NCBI GenBank assembly: GCA_950295325.1
Contig: OX485804.1
Location: 57,898,429-57,962,428, forward strand
From: Polytrichum commune
Lineage: Eukaryota > Streptophyta > Polytrichopsida > Polytrichales > Polytrichaceae
Length of the DNA: 64,000 nucleotides
Reading direction: 5' to 3'
Part shown: positions 1-9,887 of the stretch, one piece after another
Layout: every line of letters begins with the position of its first letter
How positions within the stretch are numbered: the stretch's first letter is position 1
The notes under the pieces: generated by a model
Seen by the model: the letters and a program-made list of their open reading frames with translations, nothing else
Told to the model about the DNA's origin: nothing
The model's database searches: none
Made by a program: the position numbers and the translations under genes

Positions 1-83
1 ACCATGCGGCGGTTGGTCGCAATCCATTTCTGCGTAAGTCTTTACTAGGCGGAGACCCCCCAGAGGGCTATCCACCGGGTGGA

Positions 84-1620
84 ATGTGGGTTGAGGACAT
101 CTGTTGTGACAACGATGTCATAGAAGACATCCCAACGGACACAACACATGTTCATTTGGACGTTGACAATGGAGGAGTTGACGAAGAACAACCACCCCCA
201 CTCCTGGACGAATTCCACGAGGTCGAGCGGCAAGTGCTAGAGGCCTTAGGCAGAGGGGATGCATTGCATGAAGAGGCCGAGGACGAAGGACCCTTACATG
301 TGGAGGACGAGGAAGACATCGACATTGAAGACGAATTGGACGGTTTGTACACGGAAGCCACCACAGCATTGTACCCGGGCTCAAAAATGAGTGTAGTGTC
401 GGCTACAATCATCATCATGAACATGTGCTTGGTGTTCCGCGTGAGCAACACATTCACTGACGAGTTGTTTCGTTTTTTGTCGGGTGATTTGTTGCCAGTG
501 CCCAACAAATTGCCAAAAACTCATTATGCGGCTCGGAAGAGCATCCGCCGGTTGGGTTTGAACTACAATAACATCCATGCGTGCCCCAATGGCTATATTC
601 TATTTGACGAAGAATATGCAACACTGGATGTATGTCCGAAGTGCACACAAAGACGATGGATAGATGGCAGCAACAACATTGCCGCGAGAGTAATCCGACA
701 CTTCCCCCTAATTCCAAGGTTCAAACGGATGTGGCGCTCGTCTGAGATAGCGCGTCTATTGACAGGCCACACCAAACACGTCAGTACTGACGGCATCATG
801 CGTTCAGTGGTCGACAATCCGGCATGGAAGCACGTCAACTCGGACATTGCGTTCGGCAATTTTGGACGTGACGACCGGAACATGCGACTGGCTCTAGCAC
901 TGGATGGGGTGAATCCTTTCAAGCTAAGCAACACCAACTGGTCAACGTGGCCAGTGTTGATTCTGATTTACAACTTCAACCCATGATTGGTGACAAAAAA
1001 AAAATTTCATATCATTGTGCATATTGATTTCAGGAAAGAAGTCGCCATCCTCTGCAAATATTGATGTGTTCATATGTCCACTATTGAAGGAGCTCCAAGA
1101 ACTTTGGCATGGGGTGGAAGCACTAGACTTCTCACAACCGCGGGGGAATCGCACTTTCACCTTGCGTGCCTTACTTATGTGGACCATTTCCGATTTCCCC
1201 GCATATGGCCTCATTTCTGGTCTTACTTGTAAGGGCTACAAGGGGTGCCCTTGTTGTGGACCAGACACGGATGCGAGGATGGCAAAAACAGGGGACATGT
1301 TACCGAACAGGAGCATTAGGGGCTCCAAGATTGTATACGGAGGCATTCGTCGATACTTACCACGACACCACCCGTATCGCCGCAATAGAAGATTTAATGG
1401 CATGCAAGAACACCGTCCGAAGCCAAAGGTGATGACGGGAGGGGATGTCATTCGGTATGCAGCGTGGCGCGAATCATACCTACAGATGGGTGGGAGAGAG
1501 AACGGACCCAACAATCCTGTGCACGCCACAGGTGTGAAACGATTGAGCGCTTTGTACGAGCTAGATTACTGGAAGGTGAGGCCTATATGTCACTCCATGT
1601 TTGGCGTTCGCGTTCAATGA
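84..1620 (+). pseudogene. TNP2-like CACTA transposase, N-terminal and catalytic part, broken
   Basis: An acidic N-terminal stretch (about 84-380) is followed by TNP2 landmarks: a HACPNG motif, the CPKC cysteine pair, a HFPLIPRFKRMW stretch and LALDGVNPF. At 984-986 a TGA stands where the family has a conserved Trp after the YN-x-P motif. An A-run at 995-1004 then shifts the frame by one, and the protein resumes in another frame with ILISGKKSPSS. The continuation has TISDFPAYGLISG, a GCPCC zinc-ligand-like motif and the RRYLPRHHPYRR block. It stops at 1618-1620. With one nonsense change plus one frameshift in this block alone, it cannot make a full transposase. Recognition rests on motif order. 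Confidence 0.85.
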
Positions 1621-1748
1621 CAATGTTTAAGTAGACACATCGCCTGCAAAGCCAGACGCGTATGACGGAAGGACATCCACAAGGACGTCTGACGAGGTTT
1701 ATGACGTTCTTGTTGGACATGGTATCCGGAGGTCTTTGAGGAGTTGGC

Positions 1749-2168
1749 GTGCACTGCGTTGGCTTTACATTGATGGTACATGTTATGTGTCTTGTGCAGC
1801 ATCTACTAGAACGGCACATCCTCGATGTCATGCATTGTGAGAAGAATTTGTGCGAGAACATATTGAAGACTCTCTTGGGCATGAATGATAGTCCCGGAAG
1901 CAGGGTAGATGCTGAGGACATGGGCATCCGCCAAGAGATATGGTTGCAACCCCCCCGGCGAGAACGTGATGGGTACTATATGCCACATCCTCCCTATGTA
2001 TTCAGGGCAAATGAACGCACACAATTTGTGGGAATCGTCTCCAACATTCGGACACCCACAAACTACGTTGGTAGCATTCACAAGCGACTTGCGGATGGCA
2101 AATTGCAGTACATGAAAACACACGATTACCACGTTCTGATGCAGCAGGCAAGCTTTCTCAAATTCTAG
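1749..2168 (+). pseudogene. TNP2-like transposase, continuation fragment
   Basis: This block carries the best known TNP2 signature, DVMHCEKNLCENILKTLLG, followed by an acidic-basic stretch (DAEDMGIRQEIW) and the PYVFRANERTQF region. The stretch from 1621 to about 1790 has several stops in every frame, and the block itself ends in a stop at 2166-2168. It was presumably continuous with the preceding transposase block. The 2169-2375 stretch shows no readable coding and looks rearranged or heavily mutated. Confidence 0.8.
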
Positions 2169-2375
2169 TACGCCATCCTGTATCAATGCGGCTTAGTTGT
2201 GAAGGTAGACAACACTTGATGTCGTCCATGACGTCATACAAACGTTGTTGAGGTGAGGTCGTCCATGTAGATGTTCATCGGACAGTGCTCCAACAACGAT
2301 GCATGCTTATCGTTGTGTTTTGGGTGATGTCTGTCAGGAGGAGACACAATGTCAATCTGAACTACAATGTGACGC

Positions 2376-2942
2376 ATGATGCAGATTTTACCTTTGGCTA
2401 TACGGAACATACTAGACGAAAGCATGCACGTTGCTATAATTAAAATGAGCAGAGTTTTCCAAAGACTTTGCGCCAAAGAGGTGAGGGAAGGAGACGCACA
2501 GATTATGATGTTGGACGTGGTGATGGCGACGTGTGTCTTGGAGAAAGAGTTTCCTCCGACATTTATGAACGTTATGACGCATCTTCCCGTGCATTTGGTG
2601 GAGCAATTGTTTACGTGCGGTCCAGTGCACTATCGGTGGATGTATCCAATAGAACGATACATGAAAACATTGAAGGACTATGTGAGAACACTTGCACATC
2701 CGGAGGGCAGCATAGCGGAAGGTTATCAAATGGATGACACGCTAGGTTTTTGCACTGAGTACATGCATCAGTACAGAGGAACAACACATCGGGTATGGGA
2801 TGTTGAAGAAGACGCAATCATGAATGATGAGATTCTCCGTTGCAACGCACAACAAAAGCGGAAGATGTCCGATGAGTTCCGCGACTATGCACATGCATTT
2901 GTTTTGGACAACGCCTCTTCCTTGGAGACTCACCGAGAGTGA
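2376..2942 (+). pseudogene. CACTA-associated DUF4218-like block
   Basis: The translation contains FPPTFMNVMTHLPVHLVEQ, then GPVHYRWMYPIERYMKTLK and HPEGSIAEGY, the diagnostic core of the DUF4218 region that follows TNP2 in plant CACTA elements. The family is believed to be part of the transposase polyprotein; its biochemical role is unclear. The block is open for 188 codons and ends at a TGA at 2940-2942. It has no start context of its own and should be read as part of the same dead element. Confidence 0.85.
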
Positions 2943-3172
2943 GTGGAACCCCTGAACATGTGTCCATGCCTCCATGTTTTATATTCTCTGGCATGTTTTG
3001 GTCACCCCGAGGATGTGTTGGAGACGGTGTCCCTTGTGACACCGGTATTGACAGAGACCGTTGCATCTGATATACGTGTTGATGTTCAATCTTGTTACGC
3101 GTTCATTTTTATTGCTTATGAGGTGGACACACAATCGCAATAACTTGACACTTGGTTATTTGTAGGGAATAC

Positions 3173-4009
3173 ATGGCGGCTAGAGTAGAGCGCTGGAAAG
3201 AGAGGGAGGAATTTCGGCGCATGTTTCGCCGCCGCCATCCTTCCGTGGCAGTGCGCTACCCCTCGGAACTGCAGGATCTACCACGTTTTGCATCATAGTT
3301 GACGTCGCGACTGACTTTTCAACGCCAGGCAGGCGAGCATGTCGACGATGATGTCCTCCAGTACGCGCAACCTCCCGAACGATATGCTATCTCACACCGG
3401 AAAATGTATGCATTTGGCATGCACTTCCGGGTCCGTAGCGCTGAGGGCGGCCTCGTCACACGTGATTCATGTGTTGTGGCCTCTTTCACACGGCAAGTAC
3501 CGTGGGGCTTGCGAAATGGGGAACCCATAGAGACAACCGAGGAGTATGTGGGTTACATTGAGGAGATTTTAGAATTGGACTATAGAAACCATTGCACGAC
3601 TGTGCTAGTATGCGATTGGGTCCGCACAAGCCAGGATTCTCGACATCCAAACATCGAACGGGATCAGTATGGCTTCACTGTTGCCAACTTCAACCGCATG
3701 GACGGCAAAGTGCACTCAAATTCTTTTGCATTTCCATTGCATTGTCAACAAGTCTTCTTTTCCAACGACCCGACGAGGCCAGGATGGAAGGTTGTATGTC
3801 AAATGGACGTGAGGGGTAGACGCGGAAAACTACAAATCAACCACCCTATGCCAAACATAATAGATGTGGGAAACGACGCTGACTTCTTGGGTTTACAGCC
3901 ACAGCTGGAAGACGTAGAGCCCACTAGGGAGCTTGCAACAGACAGCGGGGTGTACATCCCAACAGCAGCAGACGATCGTGGGCCAGAAGACCATGAAGAA
4001 ACACAGTGA
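3173..4009 (+). pseudogene. CACTA-associated DUF4216-like block
   Basis: Coding resumes after an AG at 3164-3165, with a basic stretch (ERWKEREEFRRMFRRRH) at the start, and is interrupted by an in-frame TAG at 3296-3298. Beyond the stop it continues open for about 236 codons. There it has the DUF4216 hallmarks: a YVGYIEEILELDY segment, a VLVCDWV segment, and PFPLHCQQVFFSNDP-like text ahead of the C-terminal part. An acidic tail follows (to 4009). A single nonsense codon separates two well-preserved halves, so decay here is lighter than in the 1620-2375 stretch. Confidence 0.8.
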
Positions 4010-4017
4010 AATGGCGA

Positions 4018-6311
4018 CAACCCAAAGCACCTGAAGCAATATCACAGCGCACGTGGCATCCAATGTACCGAAGAGTGTCACAACGCATGTCATGCAGGAC
4101 AGGAACCCAATGTCAAAGCTGACGTCTACTCATGCGTCCACAGAAATGTCCACTACAGTTGATTGATCAACGATGTACCAACGGATGACAATATGTTTCG
4201 CTCATTATTTTCAGCATGAGCGGGTGTTCATTTCACTATGTAATGTGGCCATGAGCCTTTGGATAAGAGCAAGAATAGTTCCACGCATGTATTTTCGGGT
4301 TTTTATGATGAATAAAGTGCCACATTTTTCAATGATTGGAAGATTCTTCGTGTATTTGAATTTAAATTATAGGCCGCAAGCTCAAATGAACACATGAAAA
4401 ACTTATAAAATTAAAAACAATGTACGCCTACAATGTCGGTACTGCCACAAACACAAAAGGGAGTCGTGCCCTTCATGTCTTACATTGTTTACCGAAGATG
4501 TGGACATTATGGCAAAGACATAAAGACACTATAAACCTCAAAAGTCTTTGTTCTCTTGTTCACAATCAGAAAATATTTCAATGGGTACGGGGACAATATG
4601 AAGCTAGCAAATCACCATATTCAGCGATTATGCGGACTTTATGTGGCATTCCCTAAATTGTTTAGGAAGAAGCTCCATTCCCATAGCTAACCACACGTAG
4701 CTGCCCATTCCCCTACATTTTTTTTCCCGGGCAGCTTTGTAAGTCTGCCCATTGCGACCAGTGTGACTATACATGCACAGAGGTTGACCTGTGGGGATGA
4801 CGTGGCGTGCTTATGTTTCTCGCACACGTTGCCGGAGAACGTCTACATGATTGAAATGACATCCAACAAAACATGCCCGTCCTTCACAACATCTACATGT
4901 CGTGCACAATTCTGTTACATGTTTCCCGCAACATCCATTTAAATTTACAATACTGAGCGCGTTTTTTGCCGGACACAGTGACATCTGTGAAAACAAAACC
5001 CGTTTACCTAAAACGACCCCAAAAACGCAGGTTTCTTATAGTGTTACCCCCTTGTCATTCCCCATATTGGTCAAGCTATTGATTATGGCATGGTTATTAT
5101 GCTTATCCGTTCTACTATCCACATTACTGGTGAATCCCCCAATATTGTAACTACTAGATTTCTATCAGTAGAAGATTTATTGTCTCGGTTTTCTATAAAG
5201 GCTCACTACCAACTTAATTTGACTACCGGTACTATCATGTACTTCCTTATATACTGAGACTACTGGCTGGGACATTGTCCCTTTGGTATGCACCTCACCA
5301 GTAGTCGATGTCGTCTAATTGGTAGCCGGCCCTCGTGCCATTAAATACTATATTGTATTGGTTATTCATATCCCTTGAAAATATCCTAAATAACTACTCC
5401 AATTCCAATTACTGGTAGAATTTCACCATCTTTGGCTCCACCTTCTAAACACCCTTCATCCTTTGATAACAATGCCCCCACTGTCTCAACTACCTACCCT
5501 ACTACTAGGATGTCAGTTTCCCACATTGCCCACCCTTCACCTAGGAATTTGAACCCTTTTACTGCCTCATAACATCTCTTATAGTACTTGGGTCTACCTT
5601 ATATAATTAAACATGTTAAATATTTCTCTCTACCTCCAGTCTTATCTCGATTTCTTAAACTCCTTGACATAATTAACTGATAACATAATGACCTTGAATC
5701 CACCCTTAAGGTCCCTAATATTGCTAACTCATATTAGGGACCAATACAATGCTAACCACATGACAATCCTAAACCTAATATATGCACACCCATCCTACAA
5801 AATCCCAACAAACATCTTCACTTATTTTCTCAAAACGGTAACCACTTCCAAAACCTTCACAACAATTGGCCACAATTGACACTCTTCATTTCGCACTTAA
5901 ATATTTTCTACTTACTTTTATGTCAGCTTCCTACTTCTAGTTCTAACCACCCCTTCAACAATGGTTCTTCTTCACCGATATCTTCTCCCTTATCCTTATC
6001 TAATCCTTTTTTTCTCTAACCCTTACCCTTATTGAGCTCTGTTTTTTCTGTTAATTCCAAAAATGTAACATCTATCTACCGTTAACATCGTGCAAAAATG
6101 AGGTGTGAAAATATGCATGACACATAGATTGAATAATGTAGACACAAATAACAGTAATAAGATAGCATTCTCCATGGTAGGTAGGCACGGGCATAGGTGA
6201 CATATGGACTTGGGCATATGATGGTATGGATGTATAGGTGTATAGGATTGGGTTGATCCATGATATTGACTCATATGCACAGTGCAACAGGCCAAGACAA
6301 GGTGGGTCAAA
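4018..6311. other. Gene-free stretch after the CACTA block
   Basis: From 4.0 to 5.0 kb the sequence has short recurring ACATGTC/ACATC-like words that could be CACTA subterminal repeats, but I cannot define a terminus. From about 5.04 to 6.06 kb the + strand is strikingly poor in G and rich in C, T and A. A few short open stretches there (for example 5688-5879) have retroelement-like composition but no motif I can name. I see no gene. Confidence 0.5.
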
Positions 6312-6531
6312 CTACATTGATTATCCCAATTAGTGTATGTTATTATTCGGAGTTACGTAGTGCAATAACATCTTAATCAAGAGTTCATTTTTTACTAACA
6401 AAATTTTAATAGGTTGTTTGGACATTATAGAATGTAAAAGACTTTTCTTGGTAAATTTTTACATTCTCGTTAGATAGTTATAGTGTGTAACTCTTGACAA
6501 TAACATGCACAAATTGGGATAATCAATGTAG
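6312..6531. mobile_element. MITE with long terminal inverted repeats, family A copy 1
   Basis: The left end begins CTACATTGATTATCCCAATT and the right end is its near-perfect reverse complement. Pairing extends about 50 bp inward, through a TGTTATT core and on to an AGTTAC word. The 220-bp element has no coding. Read as TA plus CATTGATTATCCC at both ends, it is compatible with a TA target duplication, as in Tc1/mariner-like MITEs, but the terminal base is ambiguous. Two more copies are at 16547-16899 and 39019-39179. Confidence 0.75.
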
Positions 6532-7313
6532 ATACATTGCATTATTTTAGGGTGTAGTTTAGAGTGTATAAGTAGGTAGTGGATAACTTGCACTAATCAC
6601 TTGGGATTCAAATTATTAAACTTATAAGGTATGTGAGGGTAATACACTCTAAACTCCGTAATATCAACCTCTTTAATGTCACTCTTTCTCTTACATCCCA
6701 AAACCCTAGGGAATAGATGTTCTCAATTTAAATCTCACTCCATATTGTCATGTTTCCCTCCTATATATCATGGTTGTTGACATTAAACCAAACCAACAAA
6801 AAATTTAAACCACACGCTGACACACATCACGTTGTCATCATCGTAACTATTGTCATTATGGCATTGATGACTTTGTGCAATTCCATAACGCCACATGCTA
6901 CCCTACATATCTTTTATCATGCATCCATTATAAGTCCTTACCAACATGTGCACTTTAGTTGCGACAAGTGTGATTTTTATGGAGTCTAGATTTTTGCGGA
7001 ATCTTCCTATACAATTATCACTGTACGAAGCTCTCGAATTTGAGTCTCCAAATGGAAAGATGTGTTAACTTACACTCAACAAGACTCTGACCACTTTACA
7101 ATAGGTGTCAATTTTGAGGCTCGCGTTACCTTAGTCTAATCAAATTCTTCCATTTCCAAGGGCCCCATGCATGGGCACACGTTTTCAAGAGCCTCAATTA
7201 ATCAACTACACTAAATAGGGTATATTTTGCGTCCATTGGGAGTTGTGTACCAAACAATGTGCCATGTGCATACCTAACTTATAAGAAATGTCATTGGATC
7301 TCCATAACAGTCT
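6532..7313. other. No feature seen
   Basis: AT-rich sequence between two MITEs. Short open stretches exist, but none has a recognisable motif, plausible splice structure or similarity to other parts of the window. Confidence 0.5.
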
Positions 7314-7747
7314 TACGGCCACTTCACACATGAGCCAAGAGACGTGACCATGAAATTGTGAGAGCCCAAAAGAAAGTGTCCAAAGGCCGTCCCAAATCAC
7401 CTCCAACATCAATTGGTGTGGTCACGGGCCCTCAAGTGTAGTGTGAAGTTGTATGTGACTGGGTCCTCAACCAAATGCTATTTCAATGAATTTCTATTCA
7501 TGCGGGTCCTCACACATGATAAAGTAGATTAAATCAACGGTTGTGAGCATTCGGAGTGCCATGGTCTCACGGTTTTGTGTTAGGCCTACCTCCAAGAAGT
7601 GGTTTTTGAAAATAGGTCAAGTGACCATGAAACATGATCCATTCGATGCCATGTAGGAATATCCCATGTAGACTTTACATCCATCTTGCATTCACATCCT
7701 CCGTTGGTCCCTCAAGCGTAGTGTGAAGCGAACTTGGACTGGCTCCG
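7314..7747 (-). mobile_element. Truncated copy of Harbinger-type MITE (family B)
   Basis: Starting at GGCCACTTCACACATGAG, this stretch matches the reverse complement of the complete element at 32305-32790 over nearly its full length. Shared landmarks in order are the AAAGGCCGTCCC block, GAGGACCCGCATG-like sequence, the TTAGGCCTACCTCCAAGA block and the CTCAAGCGTAGTGTGAAG block. The far terminus is missing: similarity stops at about 7747, just before a short minisatellite. The two copies lie in opposite orientation about 25 kb apart. Confidence 0.8.
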
Positions 7748-7761
7748 GGGAGTGCTATCTT

Positions 7762-7818
7762 GTGAGCGGTGAGCGATGAGCGGTGAGCGATGAGCGGTAA
7801 CTTGTGAGCGGTGAGGAA
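7762..7818. repeat. Short minisatellite, about 14-bp unit (GTGAGCGATGAGCG)
   Basis: Units alternating GTGAGCG and ATGAGCG repeat about four times, then a further TTGTGAGCGGTGAGG follows. The array begins within 15 bp of the point where the family B MITE is cut off. Confidence 0.75.
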
Positions 7819-8274
7819 GGTGAAATATTTGGTAATAGGGCCACCGATATCCTATAACCGTGGAATTTTGGTCTAATAAATGATGATTTTAGGGTTTAAT
7901 AATAAGAGGGGTGGGAAGGATAAACAACATGAAATCCAAATATTTATTCATCGGTAGTAGCATTGGACATGAAACTATCTTTTGCCTCATCATTTATATA
8001 TATTTGAACACCTATGCATTGCGAATTGATTTTGGAACTATAGCAAGATTCTTCATTTGGATCCGAATCTTCGATATTTAACATTGCAATTGCAACATTC
8101 TCGGCATATGATGGGAGACACGGGCTACGGCTTGGACTTCGTAGGAATTGTCTATGTGCCCAAAACGGGAGACATGTCCTCTTTATAGTCGTATTCCTGA
8201 AATAAAATCGATCAAATATGTAAATAAATTGAGGAAATACAAATGAATTAAATGAACAATTATTGTATCAAAAC

Positions 8275-8526
8275 TTACTCACATTCAAATTCAAGCATCT
8301 CCTCATCCGATAGGTCATCATCTTCTCTTGTAAGATCTTGAATATTCTCCTTAGATGACCCCTCTTTCAAATTCTTCTCCAAAAGTGGTTTCAATATATG
8401 CTCAAATATGTCATTATCACCCTCAAATGCAAGAAGATGTCTGCCACATGCGCGTGTTGCTAGGATAGAAGATCCAGTGGAACATGTCAAATCAACAACG
8501 CGTTGTCGTAGTGTAAATGCGTACAC
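8275..8526 (-). pseudogene. Fragment with N4/N6 DNA-methylase-like SAM motif
   Basis: On the minus strand the reading contains DLTCSTGSSI followed by ACGRHLLAFEGDNDIFEHI and an acidic C-terminus. A D-x-T/F-x-GTGS-like motif followed about 15 residues later by C-GRH-hydrophobic-E-D is the SAM-binding signature of N4/N6-type DNA methylases. Similar reading frames occur in repeat-associated plant genes. There is no proper start; coding seems to enter from the block at 9513-9887, which carries the matching upstream part. Whether it was ever a methyltransferase is an inference: no catalytic (D/N)PP(Y/W) motif was seen. Confidence 0.4.
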
Positions 8527-9690
8527 TATTTACATGTGAACTTATTTAGTGTTGCAATACGATTCTTTGATTTGGAGGAAACTAAAAGGGAGTAGAAATA
8601 GATTATATTTTTGTTTATTCTTAGTGACTTTTAGTTTACCCTTTTGAATATTATCTTTCTTTTTTATTCTTAGTTTACTCTTATTACCCTTTTAGCCTTA
8701 ATTCTAGTTTTATTCTTTGTTTATTTTTAGACCAATGGATAATTAGAAGCCATGTGATGAGGATAAGAGGAGGATTTTTGGCCTTATCTCACATGTGTGG
8801 TTGAAGAGAAGAGAGGTTGGGGAGACAAGAGTTTTTTTTGTTGTTGTGGAAAGCTCATTGTTGTGTTTTGTGTGGATTTGATGAGGATCGGAAAATAAAA
8901 TATGGAAGAGTTGCGTTTCATGGGACTGTTTTCTCTTGAATGATCACTTGCTTGAATGAGAGTTAGCAAAAAAAAAGTTGTGCTAGTTTGAGTAGAGGGA
9001 AGTTTGTTAGCTCTTGCATAAAAGGGTTGAGACTTCGACCAACCACAAAAAGACGGACAAGTCTTTTGTTGGCAACAATCCTTTGAGGGAGTAGTACTTA
9101 TCGATAGGTTTTTTTTTAAGATCTGAATCAATCAATTTGGCGTGAAGATTTGAAGATTGAAGAATTTTGAAAATTCAAGTGTGTTGTGGTTTGTGGTCTG
9201 TTGTTATTTTTTTGTGATTCCCAGCCGGATTTGGAGGCTAATTGTACTTGAATTTCTTTGCATCGTAAAACTATTGCGGGTTTTTTTGTGGGAAACCATA
9301 AAAACCTCCTTTTGTGTCTATGACAACGAAGTGGAATTGATGACCCACAAGGTTGTACTATGTTGTTCCCACTGGTGAGGAGCGATTGCAGGTCACCGTG
9401 GGTTTGAAAGTTTAGGAGCCAATCTGTCGGACGTCAGCTCGTGTTCTGACGTCATGTTGTACCCGTCCGAGGCCTGTGTTTTCTTATTACCCTACCCTTA
9501 CCCTTAACCCGTTTAGAGCCGCAACATGATAGACCAACGGGAAAGAGGTTGAAGTTTTGAAGAAATTGAAGACCAAGACTTTTGAAGACAAGAGGATTCG
9601 ACGGTCCGGCTAGCAAATCTAGTTGCGGCCAAAAGCCCAGTGTTTTCCCAAAGCGGACCCCTCTCTATACGACAATGTCCATTTGTTGGT
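8527..9690. other. About 1.1 kb interruption between two halves of the methylase-like reading frame
   Basis: The upstream half ends in FTPTNG near 9690 and the downstream half resumes with RVVDLTCSTG near 8510, so the material between looks inserted or intronic. It holds T-rich tracts and a GACGTCAGCTCGTGTTCTGA segment near 9430 that has internal symmetry (GACGTCA...TGACGTC). No clear TIRs, LTRs or target duplication were found. Confidence 0.35.
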
Positions 9691-9887
9691 GTAAACAATT
9701 CAATAAGATCTTGAAAAAAACGCGGCGATTTTTGATATGGCGCCCTCCAAGGTCTTCCCGATTTATGAAGAATCATGTTTTTTTCATCCACAAAATTGAA
9801 AAGCAAGGTTTTGCTTTTCAATCCAAAGCCAAAAAACGTGAATTTTGATTGTCTCGTGGATTTTGTGGTAGTAAAATCCCTTACCAA
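9513..9887 (-). pseudogene. Upstream fragment of the methylase-like reading frame
   Basis: The minus-strand translation includes WRAPYQKSPRFFQDLIEL followed by FTPTNG. That is the sort of segment that directly precedes motif I in N4/N6-methylase-like proteins (a ...xKPxxLFxxLI...xFT-x-x-G pattern). The expected DLTCSTG is absent here and is found about 1.1 kb further downstream on the same strand. Beyond position ~9690 the open reading looks accidental. Confidence 0.35.

Larger units (their letters stand above)
1..4017 (+). mobile_element. Decayed CACTA (En/Spm) DNA transposon, transposase region, left end outside window
   Basis: Four blocks in the same direction show the order typical of plant CACTA elements: TNP2-type transposase (84-1620, core continuing at 1749-2168), DUF4218-like (2376-2942) and DUF4216-like (3173-4009). 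Reading frames break between and within the blocks, so no intact transposase is encoded. The left terminus lies before position 1. I could not find a convincing CACTA/TAGTG right terminus or its 3-bp target duplication, so the right end given here is only the end of the last coding block. Family identity is firm; the boundary is not. Confidence 0.88.

Noticed and set aside
4960-5045. Possible CACTA right terminus (TAGTG at 5038-5042, with a CACAG...CTGTG stem upstream)
   Set aside because: TAGTG is a common pentamer, the left terminus is outside the window so the inverted repeat cannot be matched, and no 3-bp duplication can be tested.
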